A DNA stretch of 64,000 nucleotides. Origin: Haliclystus octoradiatus (lineage: Eukaryota; Cnidaria; Staurozoa; Stauromedusae; Haliclystidae). The translations under genes were made by a program, and so were the position numbers. Positions 24,881-63,988 of this stretch are shown one piece after another. How positions within the stretch are numbered: position 1 is the stretch's first letter; each line of letters begins with the position of its first letter. A model generated the notes under the pieces. It was not told the origin of the DNA and made no database searches. It saw only the letters and a program-made list of their open reading frames with translations. The DNA lies in NCBI GenBank assembly GCA_916610825.1, contig OU744451.1, positions 24,812,349 through 24,876,348 of the forward strand. The letters run 5' to 3'.

Positions 24881-25035
24881 TATTATTATCATCATATTGA
24901 GTAAACCTTTTAAGGCCTTAAGGCCATTTCAGGTTTTTGGCTCATATCATAGTACATACAGAATAATGTATTAATATAAAGATTAAAAGCTAATTATAAT
25001 TAAAATACATTGATATAATTATTCATTCAATTGAT
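24881..25035 (-). repeat. Retroelement 3' end, copy of 22170-22330
   Basis: Shares the 'TTGAGTA...CC TTTTAAGGCC' and 'TATAAAGATTAAAAGCTAAT' blocks with the copy near 22200, including the (ATG)n-type tail on the minus strand. It abuts the 3' tail of the long LINE to its right. Confidence 0.6.
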
Positions 25036-27345
25036 ATAGATATTCATTTCATTTCATTTCATATATTTGCAAAAAAAATAAACCATAAATGGTAATTTTT
25101 TGTACAGGCAAGCAAAGGCAAATTATATAGTAATATAATTTGCACTGATGTGCAGCCTAATGAGAGTGCTTCAAATAGCAATCTAAATCAATCTTATGTA
25201 ATTTTGAATTAAAGGTAATTAAGGAGGAAGAAGTCACTACTTCATCCGGTAACTGATTCCATAATGGAATTATGCGATAAAAAAAGGAATAAAAAATTGA
25301 ATTATTTACAGGTATTGAACATGCAACGAATTATAGAATGTCCTCTAAGTTTACTTATGTTTCGTTTTATAAAAATATTATCAGGAAAGTCAATTAGATT
25401 ATTTATAATTTTGTACACCATGCATAAATCAAATTTAATTCTACGGATTTCTAAAGATTCAATTTCAAACAGGGCCAAACGACTGTGATAACCATTATCT
25501 TTTAATCTTGCTCTAGAACACACATATTTAGTAAAACGTCTTTGAGTTGATTCAATCAAATCAATGTCTTTTTGTAAATAAGGACTCCATAGTTGGGTGT
25601 CTTTTTCTAATAGAGGTCGTACATAGGTAGTATATGCTTTAATAAGTAATTGTGCATTGCTTGAGGTAAAGCATTTCAGTAGAAGGTAAGATCTTGTTTT
25701 AGCTTTAGCGGAGATAGAAGAACAATGAGTAGAAAATTTAAGATCTGAAGTAATGATGAGGCCAAGGTCACGAAGTTTTCCTGTTTGCTTCAGTTTGTTA
25801 CTCCCGAGGAAATAATCAAGCTCACTTGCGTTGGATGTACCAAAGGATATTGTACTACATTTATCATAAGCAATTCTCAGTTGCCAGCTTTCGGCCCATG
25901 TTGTAAATTTATCTAACGATGTTGTGAGTGCATTGACAGGGGAAGAATCATTTCGAGCGATAAAAAATTTTGCATCGTCTGCAAACAGACGCACTTCGCA
26001 CAAACCATCCAAACAGCTCTCAATATCATTAACATAAAGTAAAAAAAGTAGCGGTCCTAACACAGAACCCTGTGGGACACCACTGGAAACTGGGAGAGAA
26101 CTTGAGATTTCATCAGATACAATGACGCTTTGCGAACGACCAGAAAGAAAGGATTTAATCCATTCAAAAAGTTCGTATTTGATGCCGTAAGATTCTAATT
26201 TGGCTAAGAGTTTTGAATGTGTAACAGTGTCAAATGCTTTAGCAAAGTCTATATATACAACATCGACACGTGAGCGTTTGTTAATTGAATCATACCAATC
26301 ATTTAAAGTCTTTAACAGTTGACTACAAGTAGAACGCTTTCTGAGAAAGCCATACTGTCGATCAGATAAGATATTGTTTTCATTTAAATAAACTAGTAGG
26401 TCATCTACAATGATACGTTCCATAACTTTGCAACAGATGCAGGTTAACGATATGGGTCGATAATTACTACGGGAAGCTACGTCACCTTTCTTAAAAATTG
26501 GCGAAACTAATGCTTGTTTCCAGATATCAGGTAGAATGCCGGTTTTTAATGACAATTCAAATAACATAGATAAAGGAATAGTAAGTTCAGAGGCTATTGC
26601 TTTGAAAAATATTGGTGGGTAGTCATCTGGTGTTCGAGATACTTTTGTGGGCAAGGAAGATAATGTCTTGTAAACTTTTTCGAAAGAGAACTCAATGAAA
26701 TTCAATGAAGTATTTTCGTTAGCCGAGTCTGGAATGTTAGGTATGCTGTTATTGTCCTGTGTAAAAACACTAGCAAAATATTCATTGATAAGAGTTGCTT
26801 TCTCTTTGTCATCTGTAGTAACAGAAAGATCATTTTTGACAATAGCAGGAATTGTAGAGTTAGATTGTGTTTTACCTTTAACGAAGGCGTAAAATTTTTT
26901 TAATGAGGGGTCAATTAGTAGCGAGGCTTCGTAATCATGATGAAACTTTTTTACTGCCTTTTCATAATCTTTGCATGTATCTTTATACAATTTCTTTTTA
27001 CACGGAGATTCTTTAGACGATTTGTACAAGGACTTCTTTTTGCAACGGAGTAATCGAATGTTTTTAGGATAATTGGGTTTACGATTAGAATTATGTTTAT
27101 ATAACGGTACATATTTTGAAGTAGATAAGTTGAGAATATCGCAAATTTTATTCCAAAAAGTTTGAACATCATTTTGACTTTCCTGTAACATATCAATCCA
27201 ATTTATGGTAGACAAGTAGGAATTAATAGAATCATAATCTGCTTTATAAAAATTTCGACGTTTAGTAGGTTTTGATTTAGGGAAGCGGTTTACATTTTTC
27301 TTTATAAATGGCGCTGCCAGACCGTCAGTAATCGCTTTCATCGAG
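25036..27345 (-). mobile_element. 5'-truncated LINE with long reverse transcriptase ORF
   Basis: The minus-strand frame 27341-25302 (679 residues) carries the reverse transcriptase domain: blocks WKQALVSPIFKKGD, NYRPISL, VVYIDFAKAFDTV, SSGVPQGSVLGP and the catalytic FADD in RLFADDAKF, then the thumb and C-terminal region. There is no apurinic endonuclease domain, so the element is truncated at its 5' side. The frame breaks near 25310 by a single frameshift. In the next frame the C terminus continues (YRIIPLWNQLPDEVV) to a stop at 25157-25159. The 3' tail is (ATGAA)n-like at about 25036-25060. It belongs to the CR1/jockey-type non-LTR group. Apart from the frameshift the RT core looks intact, so this is a young insertion. 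Confidence 0.9.
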
Positions 27346-27539
27346 GATGGCAGACCGTTCTAGCATCAACTTATAAACAACAAGAGGATACTAAAGTAAT
27401 CTATTGCCCTCGTGTCTCTGATATGTAAAGTCAATTAGGTTGGCTTTCTGTTATAAAGACAGAATAACATCGCAACAACTAATGTTCAGTTGTAAAATTA
27501 AATTCAAATTAAGCTCCTCCTTTGCTTTCCAACTATTTC

Positions 27540-27925
27540 CAACTGCCGTATTCCATCAGGACAAGATCTCACGCCCACAATGAAATTTACATCTGGTCCA
27601 GCCATCGTCATTCGTTTCAAGATGCTGATGCGCATAAGTGGGACGATCTACCGTCTGCAATGAATCAAGTCCAAAGCATGCAGGTTTACTTTCGGCAAAT
27701 GTCTCCTTGAGAAGCACTTACGTTCTTGTAAGATACTTTATACTTACCACTTTTTCCAGGTATTTAAACACTTTATTACTTAATGTCTGTTTTCCTGTTA
27801 ACTTAGCTATGTACATGCAACATGTTTCAGTCCTTTGGAAAAAAGTTATGTATATAACTTGCCCGATAACTCAAAGGTTAATAAATGATGATGATAACGA
27901 TGATGATATCGGTGCAGTTATATGA
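27540..27925 (+). mobile_element. LINE 3' relic with (ATG)n tail
   Basis: The frame reads TRSHAHNEIYIWSSHRHSFQ then AHKWDDLPSAM, a diverged copy of the block at 20900. It is followed by a 3' region ending TAATAAATGATGATGATAAC near 27880-27905. Confidence 0.75.
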
Positions 27926-28380
27926 TATGATATAATTGACCGGCATAAAGGATGAAGAAAGTCGTAGAAGAAAGAAGGATAACGGATAGATCTTAAATTA
28001 AATTAATTTTATATTTCTTCATATTATTCTATCTTTATTTTATAGTACGTCTATAATTTTGAAATATGAGGATTCTCGATTCTTCATATTTTCAATTTGG
28101 CACTGCCACTATCTACTATATAGATTCCATTCTGTGTTTTAATTGTCCTTATTAATGAAATAGAAGTTGAGTTTAATTGACATGTAAATTGGGCCTAAGT
28201 TAAGTTAATATTGTATTGTATAGATGTCATGTCATTCTCATGTTGAAAAACGATGTAAAATATCACTTATAACACTCCTTTCAACTCGTTTTTCTCTCCA
28301 CTCCAATTGTTACCAAGGAAATAATACAAACATGTACATGAGTTCCGCATTTCTATCTTCACCAGGCTTTCTGCATTGAA

Positions 28381-28388
28381 TGACGTCA
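28381..28388 (+). promoter_or_regulatory. CRE/ATF site (TGACGTCA) upstream of the IRF gene
   Basis: A perfect palindromic TGACGTCA lies 15 bp upstream of the TATA box. ATF/CREB or AP-1-like factors are expected to bind it; this is inferred from the motif alone. Confidence 0.6.
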
Positions 28389-28403
28389 AGATATGAACTT
28401 GGC

Positions 28404-28412
28404 TATAAATAG
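28404..28412 (+). promoter_or_regulatory. TATA box of the IRF gene (TATAAATAG)
   Basis: TATAAATAG lies 232 bp upstream of the IRF start codon, with an ATTGG (inverted CCAAT-type) word at 28427-28431. A transcription start near 28435 would be usual for this spacing. A possible 5'-UTR acceptor TGTTTTCAG ends at 28579. Confidence 0.55.
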
Positions 28413-28635
28413 ATTTGCTGCAAGTGATTGGACTTTACTCAACATTTTATCTTATTGCTCAGAATGCATCACATGGACTAGTTCAGCGACAGACGTTGCA
28501 CATTGTATTTATTAGTATTTCATTCAATAAGAAAATACGACGTTTTGTCGTAAATGGTAGTATTTTGTGCTGTTTTCAGCTTGACTACTCCGACTGAACA
28601 TATTTAACTCTGAGTTGTTCACTTTTCAATCTAAA

Positions 28636-28975
28636 ATGGCGCACCCACGCCAAAGACTTCGTCCTTGGCTTGTTGATCAGATAAACAGTGGATTATATCC
28701 AGGTTTGGAATGGATTGATAAAGAGAGAATGGTATTTCGTATACCTTGGAAACATTTTGGTCGTCCTGGTGTAAATGAGCAAAGAGATGCGATGCTGTTC
28801 AGAGGATGGGCCTTACACACTGGCAAACACCGTGACGGCGAACCGGCTGATTTGTCAACATGGAAAACAAGATTTCGTTGTGCTTTATATAAATTACCAG
28901 ATATTGAAGAATGCTCTGATCAAAACCGTTTAGACGGAGATGACCCTTTTCGTGTTTATAGACTGAGAACAAGAG
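28636..28975 (+). CDS. IRF exon 1: tryptophan-cluster DNA-binding domain
   Basis: The start ATG at 28636 opens MAHPRQRLRPWLVDQINSG. Tryptophans stand at residues 11, 26, 38, 58 and 76, the full IRF set. The recognition helix reads TWKTRFRCALYKLPDIEE: Arg81 and Cys82 match the DNA-contact pair of IRF1/IRF2, but the usual Asn (N86 in IRF1) is Tyr85 here. The exon ends ACAAGAG|GTAAGC in phase 1. Confidence 0.95.
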
Positions 28976-31900
28976 GTAAGCGTATGAAAATAAAAGTATA
29001 ACGTTTCTAAAGACAAGTTTCTCAATGGGGGTGTTGTGATTAGTTTTTATAATTATAATTGTAAAAGTACAACTCAAAATGCCCTTCTTTTGTATTCGAA
29101 AATGATAAGAAAATAAAATATGTAAACAGATCGATAAGTTTTTTGTGAATTTTTGCATGTAGGTTTACTGCAATTAAATACTATTTCTTGGCCTTTGCTT
29201 AGGCCTACTTTAATTTTATTATTGTTATTGTAGAGGAGGTACTGCAACAACAACAAATTCACCAACAACAACAACAACAGCAACAACAACAAATTATGCT
29301 TGACCCATACACGCAGGTAATAATTATGTTATCTTAAACATTTAGGTTACTCATTTATGTATTAAATGTAAGGTCAAGTTATTGAACTGAATGTTTACTA
29401 TTTTTAAAATTATAAAAATTATATCTTATTATTTTTCAGCAAAGTATTGCAAGTCCACCATCACGCGAAGATAGAGTTGGTAAGTTATCATCACTTGACC
29501 TTTACAAGTAAAGAGGTCAATGTTCAATCAATTTCTAGTATGGAATTGTATTGGTTCAAAGTTGGAACATACAATATTTTATAATTACCCTCTAGATTAC
29601 TTAAATTGGAATTACTTAAGGGTTCATTACAGCTTTTATCAACAATAGTATATCGAATAATATAATAATGCTTCTATCTGGAGGAAATATCAACAATAGT
29701 AATACGTCCATTCTAGAATATCAGTTATTCCATAGAACAGGATAGAACTTTTTTAATTTTAAAAGATCAGATATTGGCACTCCAGGAAATATTTTCCTTA
29801 CTCCTTTCAATATGCACAATGTAAAAGGCTCTTTGACGTACATGCTCCCTAAAAGACAAGGACACGCTAATAGGATAATTTATTGAAATGTCTTCAAGCC
29901 ACCTCCTAAATGATTTTTGAGCAGAGGGCTCATACATAATAATGACAAATAAATCTCAATATAAAATAACTAAGCACATAACTATTTTTTATAAGAAGAT
30001 TTTTGGTAAATATTTCAAAGTAAATAATAACAAGAAGAGAATACTAATTACTACAAAGAGAATATAGGTCTATAAGTAATTTATTCATGTTTAGTACAAT
30101 GTTTAATAGATCATTTTTACAATATTTTTTGTAAACCAGAATGTTGATGGTCATTGATGTCACTCATAGAGTTGTTTAATCCAGGGTCCGACAAAAGGTT
30201 CAGCCTTCTGGAATCCTAGGGGCATTTCAACTTTTTCTTCTAAATTTTATTGTTGAGGTTTGACCAGAAAATCATTAAAAACATCAATTTTCTTCTGAAT
30301 TTTGTCTAGCCTTCAGGGATTTAGGATCCAAGGATCCCCACTTTTGTCGGACCCTGGTTTAATCAAAGGTCAGACTGCATTGCCTTTCTGTGTTTCACCA
30401 TTTTATAAATCGTTTGCACTCAAATGCATTAATTGAACGATTTACATTACATGCAATCCTATCCTACTACTATCCCTTTTGTTGTTTGATTTCCTTTTGC
30501 ATGCACATTAATATTTAGCATGTATACCAGCCCCAAGGCACATTCCTGCCTGTCTGACTGTCTGTACTACTACTACTACTTAACTGAGTTGTGGATACCA
30601 TCTATATAAATATTACTTCATATTATTATTCAATTCATTGTGGTGGCTAATAGCTATAATGTGTGAATCGAGGTGTGAACAATTTGTGCTATTTTTGCTG
30701 GGCAGAAAATCACATGATGGTTCACCGACCCTATGGTTTTAGAAACAAGGGGTTCCAGAGAAATATGGTCAAAAATATAATTTTTTAAGAGCTTTAAAAG
30801 TGTATTTCAAGAGACCAATTCAGGATAATCTATTGGGTCATTTAATAACTTCCTTGTTAAGAAATGAAGTTAGCTACCGTAGAAAGTTATATTTATTAAA
30901 ATTTAAATACAAACTTCGAATAACACTTGAAAATAATAAAATAAAATCGAGAAACTGTTGCCACTGACTTTCGCCTTAAAAATAATAACGTTTCTATTAC
31001 TGATAATATTGATGATAATATTACTCGGAACAAAAACATATAAAATTTCACTTCAAATGAAAAAAGTGAAGGCCGTTCCCTCGGAGAAAATAGTGGGGGA
31101 ACACTGTTCCCCGTGTTCCCCCACCAAAAAATCACTTGTAACCAGTCATCTGAGAAGACTGCTTGATTGTTATATTTATTAATGATAATTCTGTTTCAAT
31201 TATTTAGCTCAAGGTTTGGTTGAAATGAAAAACGAAGCAATCAGGGTACGTTACTGTGTTCTTATTTATGATTGACTAGTTAATTATTATGGTACTCTCA
31301 AGCTATAATTTCATGACTTTGTTTCTTTGAAAACAATAAAAAGAACACAACAACAACAAAGCAATGGAAAGATACAATTCAACGTAGCTATAAATTATCG
31401 ATTCAAACTTTATCTAGAAATTATCAATCCAAACGCTGCTTTAAACAGTCAAGTGTCACATTAAGGAACTAAAAGCAGACACCGCTATTGATTAGCCTAC
31501 AGATATGTCATAAAACATCAAGATTAAAATAGAGAGCTATGAGTTAGGCCCACCCCTGTGTCACAAATAACTCTGTGATTCCATATCCTTACAGGTTTTA
31601 CCTTAAAACAAGGATATCAAATAATAAAAACTCAAATGGTCTTTAATTCTTCAATAAGAATAACATTTTGTAATCACATAAAACTTTAATTTTCTCCATC
31701 TCACACTTCTCAACAAGTGATTTTTTTAACAAAAAAGAATACCAACTAATAAAACAATAAACAATAACAGGAAGAAGTTGAACAACAATAGAATAAATTA
31801 ACAAGGCCGTAAACTGGACATGCGTTACAAATTTATATAAACACAAAAAGGCTCAACAGAATATATGGTATAAATAAATCTCACACCCTGCGAAAAACAA

Positions 31901-34900
31901 TTCAGAAGTTCATGAACAGTTCAAGAAATTTGGGACCATTTAACCTTCATGAACTGTTCATGAACCATTCATAAACTCCTGAACTGTTTTTTGCTGGAGT
32001 ACAACCTTATAATTGCACTGGCGCAGTTGTGTCAGGACTAGGAAAGGCAAAAATCATTTCTCACCTTCTGCGGCTGCTCAAGATTTTCTGATGCCTGTCT
32101 GTATTTTATTCAGACAGAATAGTGAAACACAAAATTATTGGATATGTTCTGGATGCATTGAACTTTGCCCAAGTTAAAGGTTTCTGAATAAATGATGATG
32201 ATTACTGTTAATGACATCAAAACATTTTACCTTTTTCGTCTGAATTTTTCTAGCCTTCCGCAAACTAGGCCCTGCCTCTGTTATTTAAATTAACCCAGCA
32301 ACGTTGGTGACTCATTGCACTAGTACTTAGCCTATAAACATAATAATTACGTATGCACTTTATTTGCTATTATATTAGGATGCTTTCATTAAAATTGAAA
32401 ACGGGGAGCTTGATGGCAGTGGACTTACAAATATTGATGACTTACGTGAAGGATTAGGTAAGATATGATGTAGCATTGTAGTGCTTTATATGTGCTGAGT
32501 TATTATTTTTCTGCTGATCAACATCAATAGAGCATTTAGCCAGGCATCGGGAAGACAGCATTATCTAGGCCTATTTCAATAGCGATATTGAATACTCTTT
32601 TCCCCAGGGATGTTTTTGCACATTTTGACATGAAGGACCATCTCTCTGCTTCTATTGTTCATTTTACATAAATGCAAAAAATGTAGTACAGTAAAACCTG
32701 TATATAACAGCCAGCCAGGAGAGGTAGATAAATTGACCACTATAGACAGGTGGCCTTTATATACAGGTTTGATTCAATAGAAAATACTATTTTAGACATT
32801 GAAAGAATGACCACTATAGACAGGTGGCCGTTGTATAGGGGTGACCGTTATAACAGGTTTGATTGTAATGTGATAAGCCTTGATGGCATACCGGAGTTCA
32901 TTCAGCTTTCAAAATTTACATTGTCTTCTCCATGACGACCGCATGTCCGCATAACAATGTTACATAGTTGTCATTGTATTTAGACAGTTTGCTACTTGAT
33001 ATCAGCATGACAGAATCAAATCAGGAGCTAGTAAACTCTTGCTCTAAAGTAATTTATAAGAAATGCAAGTCAATTCATCGCGTAATCACAACAAAATTTT
33101 CATTACGATTTGTGTGATGTTTATTTTTAGGTGATATGGGAATACCTGACCCTGAAGGCTTCTTGAAGGTATCAAATATATATTTTATTTTACATAATAT
33201 TAGTAGTCAGAGAATCAGATAGTCACAATTGCTACTTGAATTTTTTTATGCCACGGCGATCATCATGCAATTTATTAATCTTATTCACATTTTTTTCAAA
33301 GGGCGTCATAGAAGATCTGATACCTGATACAAGTCATCTAAGCAATCCAATTAATGTTGCTCCTGTAAGTCCAGGCAGTGTATCTAATGATGAAAACTCA
33401 AGATGCTCTCCTTTTCCAAACTCACCAATGTCACAGAGTATGGGAAGCCCACAGCCACCTTCACTTGGAGGTAAGATTGATATTTGTGCTTGAATTTTTC
33501 AAATTTCTCTCATTTCTATCCACAAAAACTTGAAGCTTTTCTTTGCCCTTTCTGGCCAGCCAATAGTGCTCCTGCCAGGTATTGAACCCAATAACCTGTG
33601 GAAAGCTCAAGCCTCAGAAACCCTAACCAGGGTCTGACAAATGTTTTGACCTTCCACAAACCTCAACTTTTGAGATAAACGTTTGAGTAATGTTTCTGAT
33701 ATTAAAATGTAACATCGAATTTTTTTCTCATATTTTTCTAATTATTTTAGATTTATATGCTGCATTTTGCCTTTACCTTCTGAATTTTCTTTGCCTTCCT
33801 CAAACCAGGTTTCCAAGTTTCCTGACTTTGTCAGACCCTGACCCTAACCACTGCATGCTTCTAGTCTATTGTAATCCGATGTAGGCCTGTCCAGAGCGGG
33901 TGATTAAAAGATTAAATTCTAGAATAAACTTTATGCTGCGGAAGGTCGTTTGAATTTTGAATTACAGTCAAACTCGGTTAATATCCCACATTGCTTAATA
34001 TCTACAATAAAACTGATTTCTATTTTCCATTCTCCATACAAACTCTCATAATCCTACCTCGCTTAATGTCCCGCTTTTCATTCGTACCAGAGAGGGGATA
34101 TTAAGCAAGTTCGACTGTAACAATTTAAAATTCAATCTTAATGGAATATTTTTACTTACTAAAATGTCCCCGGGTTAAATGAAAACTCCACAATGTCAGC
34201 ATTTCATAAATAGAGACAGTTTTTGTTGATAGTATTTCTTTAATAATACGTTATGGTCACCTATTCTTCTGCATCTTTGAGTCTCTGGCATAATTCTGTC
34301 GTCAAATTCCGCCGGGATTTTACGAAAAATGTTTATTCATGAATTACTAAACAGATGAACCGACCAATCAATTTGCAGGATTTCGCTTGATTATGACGTC
34401 ATTTTTTAGAAGTTTATTTGTACCTAATATGGTAAATTATGTTAAGGAGAATGTGGTGATAGGCCTACAGTGTAACCTTAAGGATGCAATCTCATTGAAT
34501 GGAATTTCTGCTTATCTGCAGCTGAGTTTTTGAATACTAGAACAGCTCTAATTAAATCTTCGTTGAGCAGTTTAAGCTATGTGCAAGTTCCGATAAATGA
34601 AATGTTAGAAATTGTTGTCCATTTTAACTTTTTAACATGACAATTGACAATCAATTTTTGATTCATATCATTATACAGTCAAACCTGTTATAATGGTCAC
34701 CTCTATACAGCAGCCACCTGTCTGTAGTGGTTACTTTTACAATGTCTAAAATAGCATTTTCTATTGAATCAAACCTGTATATAAAGGCCACCTGTCTATA
34801 ATGGTCAATTCATCTACCTCTCTTAGTTGGCCGTTATATACAGGTTTCACTGTAACATGTTTTCCTTATATTTATTTTTATAGTAAGTCCATTGACAGTC

Positions 34901-35566
34901 AAATTGTTTCTATTGAGTAATGAAGTTGGTCATTGCACTGTCAGTAATGCCATGGGCCTAAGAGTTGCATTTCGACCACCTCCTCCATTACCCGAGGGTG
35001 TTGCTAGCGATGATAGCGTTGAAGTTGTGAGTCATATATTTGGACCATTTGATGCTGAACAAGTTTATTTTCCTCCGTCTGAGAACCCAATGGCTGCACA
35101 ACTCTTGGAATATATGAACCGTGGCCTCGTATTCCAAGCAAGAGAAGGGAATATCTATGCAACTCGTCTGTGTCGTGCAAAAGTATTCTACTCATCATCA
35201 TTTCAAGGAAATCCTGTCCCTAAAGAACTTATACGCGAGCAAACAACAAAAGTATTTGATTTGAAAAATGAATTTCAACCAATGTTATCTAAACATGCAC
35301 TTGGACAAGGGCCATTACCTTCTTACGAATTGTTCTTTTCATTCGGTCAGTTATGGGGAGCAGGCCAACCGTTAAAAGATAACATGGTATATGTTAGTGT
35401 GATGCATTGTCTTGCAGAAGAACAATTGAAACTATTTACAAACAAAGTAAATCATAGTAGTCAAGTTCTGATATCAGGACCAAACGTACTTGATGAAATC
35501 GCAAGTCAAATTGCAGATTTGAATGTTTCTTCAACTAATAGAAATCCATCTCCAATGTTACTTTGA
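28636..35566 (+). CDS. Interferon regulatory factor (IRF) family transcription factor, complete, 8 coding exons
   Basis: Exons 28636-28975, 29234-29316, 29440-29479, 31208-31245, 32379-32457, 33131-33168, 33302-33470 and 34884-35566 all have GT-AG borders and consistent phase (1,0,1,0,1,0,1), giving 489 residues. Residues 1-113 are the IRF DNA-binding domain with the five-tryptophan repeat. Exon 2 codes for a poly-Gln tract. Residues 168-262 form a Ser/Pro/acidic linker with a SUMO-type IKIE site (171-174). The last exon (residues 263-489) is the IRF association domain (blocks GLVFQAREGNIYATRLCRAK and PLPSYELFFSFGQLWG). The domain order matches vertebrate IRF4/5/6/8/9-type proteins, nuclear regulators of innate immune and developmental genes; the exact subgroup is not decided. 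Introns hold several MITEs. Confidence 0.95.
29234..29316 (+). CDS. IRF exon 2: poly-glutamine tract
   Basis: After the acceptor TTATTGTAG the frame reads E-E-V-L, four Gln, I-H, ten Gln (CAA with one CAG), then I-M-L-D-P-Y-T-Q before GTAATA. A CAA repeat of this kind can vary in length between individuals. Confidence 0.9.
30182..30356. mobile_element. hAT-type MITE with 8-bp target duplication
   Basis: Inverted ends CAGGGTCCGACAAAAG and CTTTTGTCGGACCCTG bound 175 bp in IRF intron 3. The flanking 8 bases GTTTAATC are duplicated (30174-30181 and 30357-30364). CAGGG ends plus 8-bp duplication are typical of hAT elements. Confidence 0.92.
31886..31999. repeat. GTTCATGAAC-rich repeat with CCCTGCGAAAAA ends
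   Basis: The element starts CCCTGCGAAAAAC and ends near TGTTTTTTGCTGGAG. Its interior repeats GTTCATGAAC and close variants. It lies in IRF intron 4. Confidence 0.7.
32689..32865 (+). mobile_element. 177-bp TA-flanked MITE, copy A
   Basis: Starts CAGTAAAACCTGTATATAAC and ends AACAGGTTTGATTG with TA on both sides. The two halves each contain GACCACTATAGACAGGTGGC. It lies in IRF intron 5. TA target and CAGT ends fit the Tc1/mariner-pogo group. Confidence 0.9.
33628..33840. mobile_element. hAT-type MITE with 8-bp target duplication
   Basis: Ends CAGGGTCTGACAAA and TTTGTCAGACCCTG enclose 213 bp in IRF intron 7. The flanking 8 bases ACCCTAAC are duplicated (33620-33627 and 33841-33848). Confidence 0.92.
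33965..34117. mobile_element. 153-bp TA-flanked MITE, second family
   Basis: Ends CAGTCAAACTCGGTTAATAT and the inverted ATATTAAGCAAGTTCGACTG, flanked by TA. It is different in sequence from the 177-bp family but shares the CAGT start. A related, interrupted copy begins at 61540. Confidence 0.88.
34676..34852 (-). mobile_element. 177-bp TA-flanked MITE, copy B, reverse orientation
   Basis: Same ends and same 177-bp length as copy A, inverted; TA at 34674-34675 and 34853-34854. It ends 31 bp before IRF exon 8. Confidence 0.9.
34884..35566 (+). CDS. IRF exon 8: IRF association domain (IAD) and C terminus
   Basis: The exon opens after TTTTTATAG in phase 1 and ends in TGA at 35566. It carries the whole IAD, a SMAD-MH2-like protein interaction module that drives IRF dimerisation. 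Conserved signatures include a strand starting KLFLLSNEVG, the FGPFDAEQVYFPP segment, RLCRAKVFY and LFFSFGQLWG. The tail is Ser/Asn-rich. Confidence 0.92.
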
Positions 35567-36689
35567 AATGTTGTCATCAAAACCATCTGTTTTTTTTGAA
35601 ACACACTTTCTTGTAATTTGTTGTAAAAATTGTCATTAGAGTATACCCTGTATATATATATGTATATGGAATAAGGTAAACAGTATTATTCTAACTATAA
35701 CCTGTCTTTAGGATATAAACCGTAGATGAAGATGAAATGCTATTCCACATTTTAATAGAATAGCATGTTTGGATTTCAAAATATATTTTGATAAATTTTG
35801 GAAATGGAATTTTTGAAATTTTAATAGAACAGGATATCAAAAGAACACTGCTTCTTACTATTGTGTCATTTTATCTGTAATCCAGTGGAACCTATTTTAC
35901 GGTCAGTCACCTCTATACAGTGGCCACCTGTCTATAGTGGTCACCAAGTCTTTCAATTGTATTTTCTATTGAATGAACTGTCCATATTAATTCCACCTGC
36001 ATATAAGGGTCACCTGCCTGTAGTGGTCAATTTCTTCACATCTCATACCTGGATGCTTTATACAGATTTCATTGTATATCTCGATAAGGGACTGTAGCCC
36101 CCCCTGATTCCCCTCTGGTGCCACCCCCTGCAACTGCAATGTAAACATGCATGTGACTCTAAATGTGTAGAGCCCACTGATCATTTTTGCCCTTCAAAAT
36201 TCTGTAAGAAGGACTAGACCACAAAACCATCATCGTCAGTGTCATCATTATAATTTATTCACAACCTTTTGAGTTACATACAACTTTTTTCAAAGGACTG
36301 ATTAATATACAATCAAACACCCAACAGACTGAGGGATTTGGTTCCAAAGATTGGTTGCAGATAAGCAGGAATTTCATTTATGCATGTTGCACTCTGCTCT
36401 TTATAAAATCAAATCTTTCAACCTATAACTAACTAATATGAATCTTCTAATCTGATCCAATCAACCGGATTGCTTCACCATCGCGAGGCATGACGTACAA
36501 AGAGGTTATTCAAAAAGGCTACCAAATGCCCCTAATTTTCATCATTACGGATTTGTTAATGTTATTTTGTGGTATTTAGTCAACAAATTATTAGAATACA
36601 ATCGTTTGGGATATAATAATACTTTTAAAAATATGGCTGTTTGATTTGTTATTTATCTCTTCAATGTTGTGTGCGTATATCACATTTTA
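35567..36689. other. IRF-DHX38 intergenic region with MITE and retroelement relics
   Basis: About 35883-36074 is a worn reverse copy of the 177-bp MITE. About 36115-36195 resembles the TTAA-flanked element at 42618 (shared CATGCATGTGA and GATCATTTTTGC blocks). About 36225-36530 looks like a minus-strand LINE 3' region. The DHX38 promoter should lie in the last few hundred bases; no TATA box was recognised. Confidence 0.5.
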
Positions 36690-63775
<27,086 letters not shown>

Positions 63776-63799
63776 GTAAACCGATAATACCAATACAAT

Positions 63800-63988
63800 G
63801 ATTTGTGTATATATTTTCATAATAGACAACTAATAGAGGTAGATACACTGACTGATATATGCAAGTGGCCTTCATATACATCTTTGATTCGATAGAAAAT
63901 ACAATTTTAGGCATTGCTAGAGTGACCACTATAGACAGGCGGATGCTGTATAGAGGTGACCCTTATAACAGGTTGGACTATTTTGAAC
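63800..63988 (+). mobile_element. 177-bp MITE, diverged copy H
   Basis: Blocks AGAGGTAGATACACTGAC and GTGACCACTATAGACAGG to AACAGGTTGGACT match the family; it starts about 25 bp after the exon 21 donor of DHX38. Confidence 0.75.
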
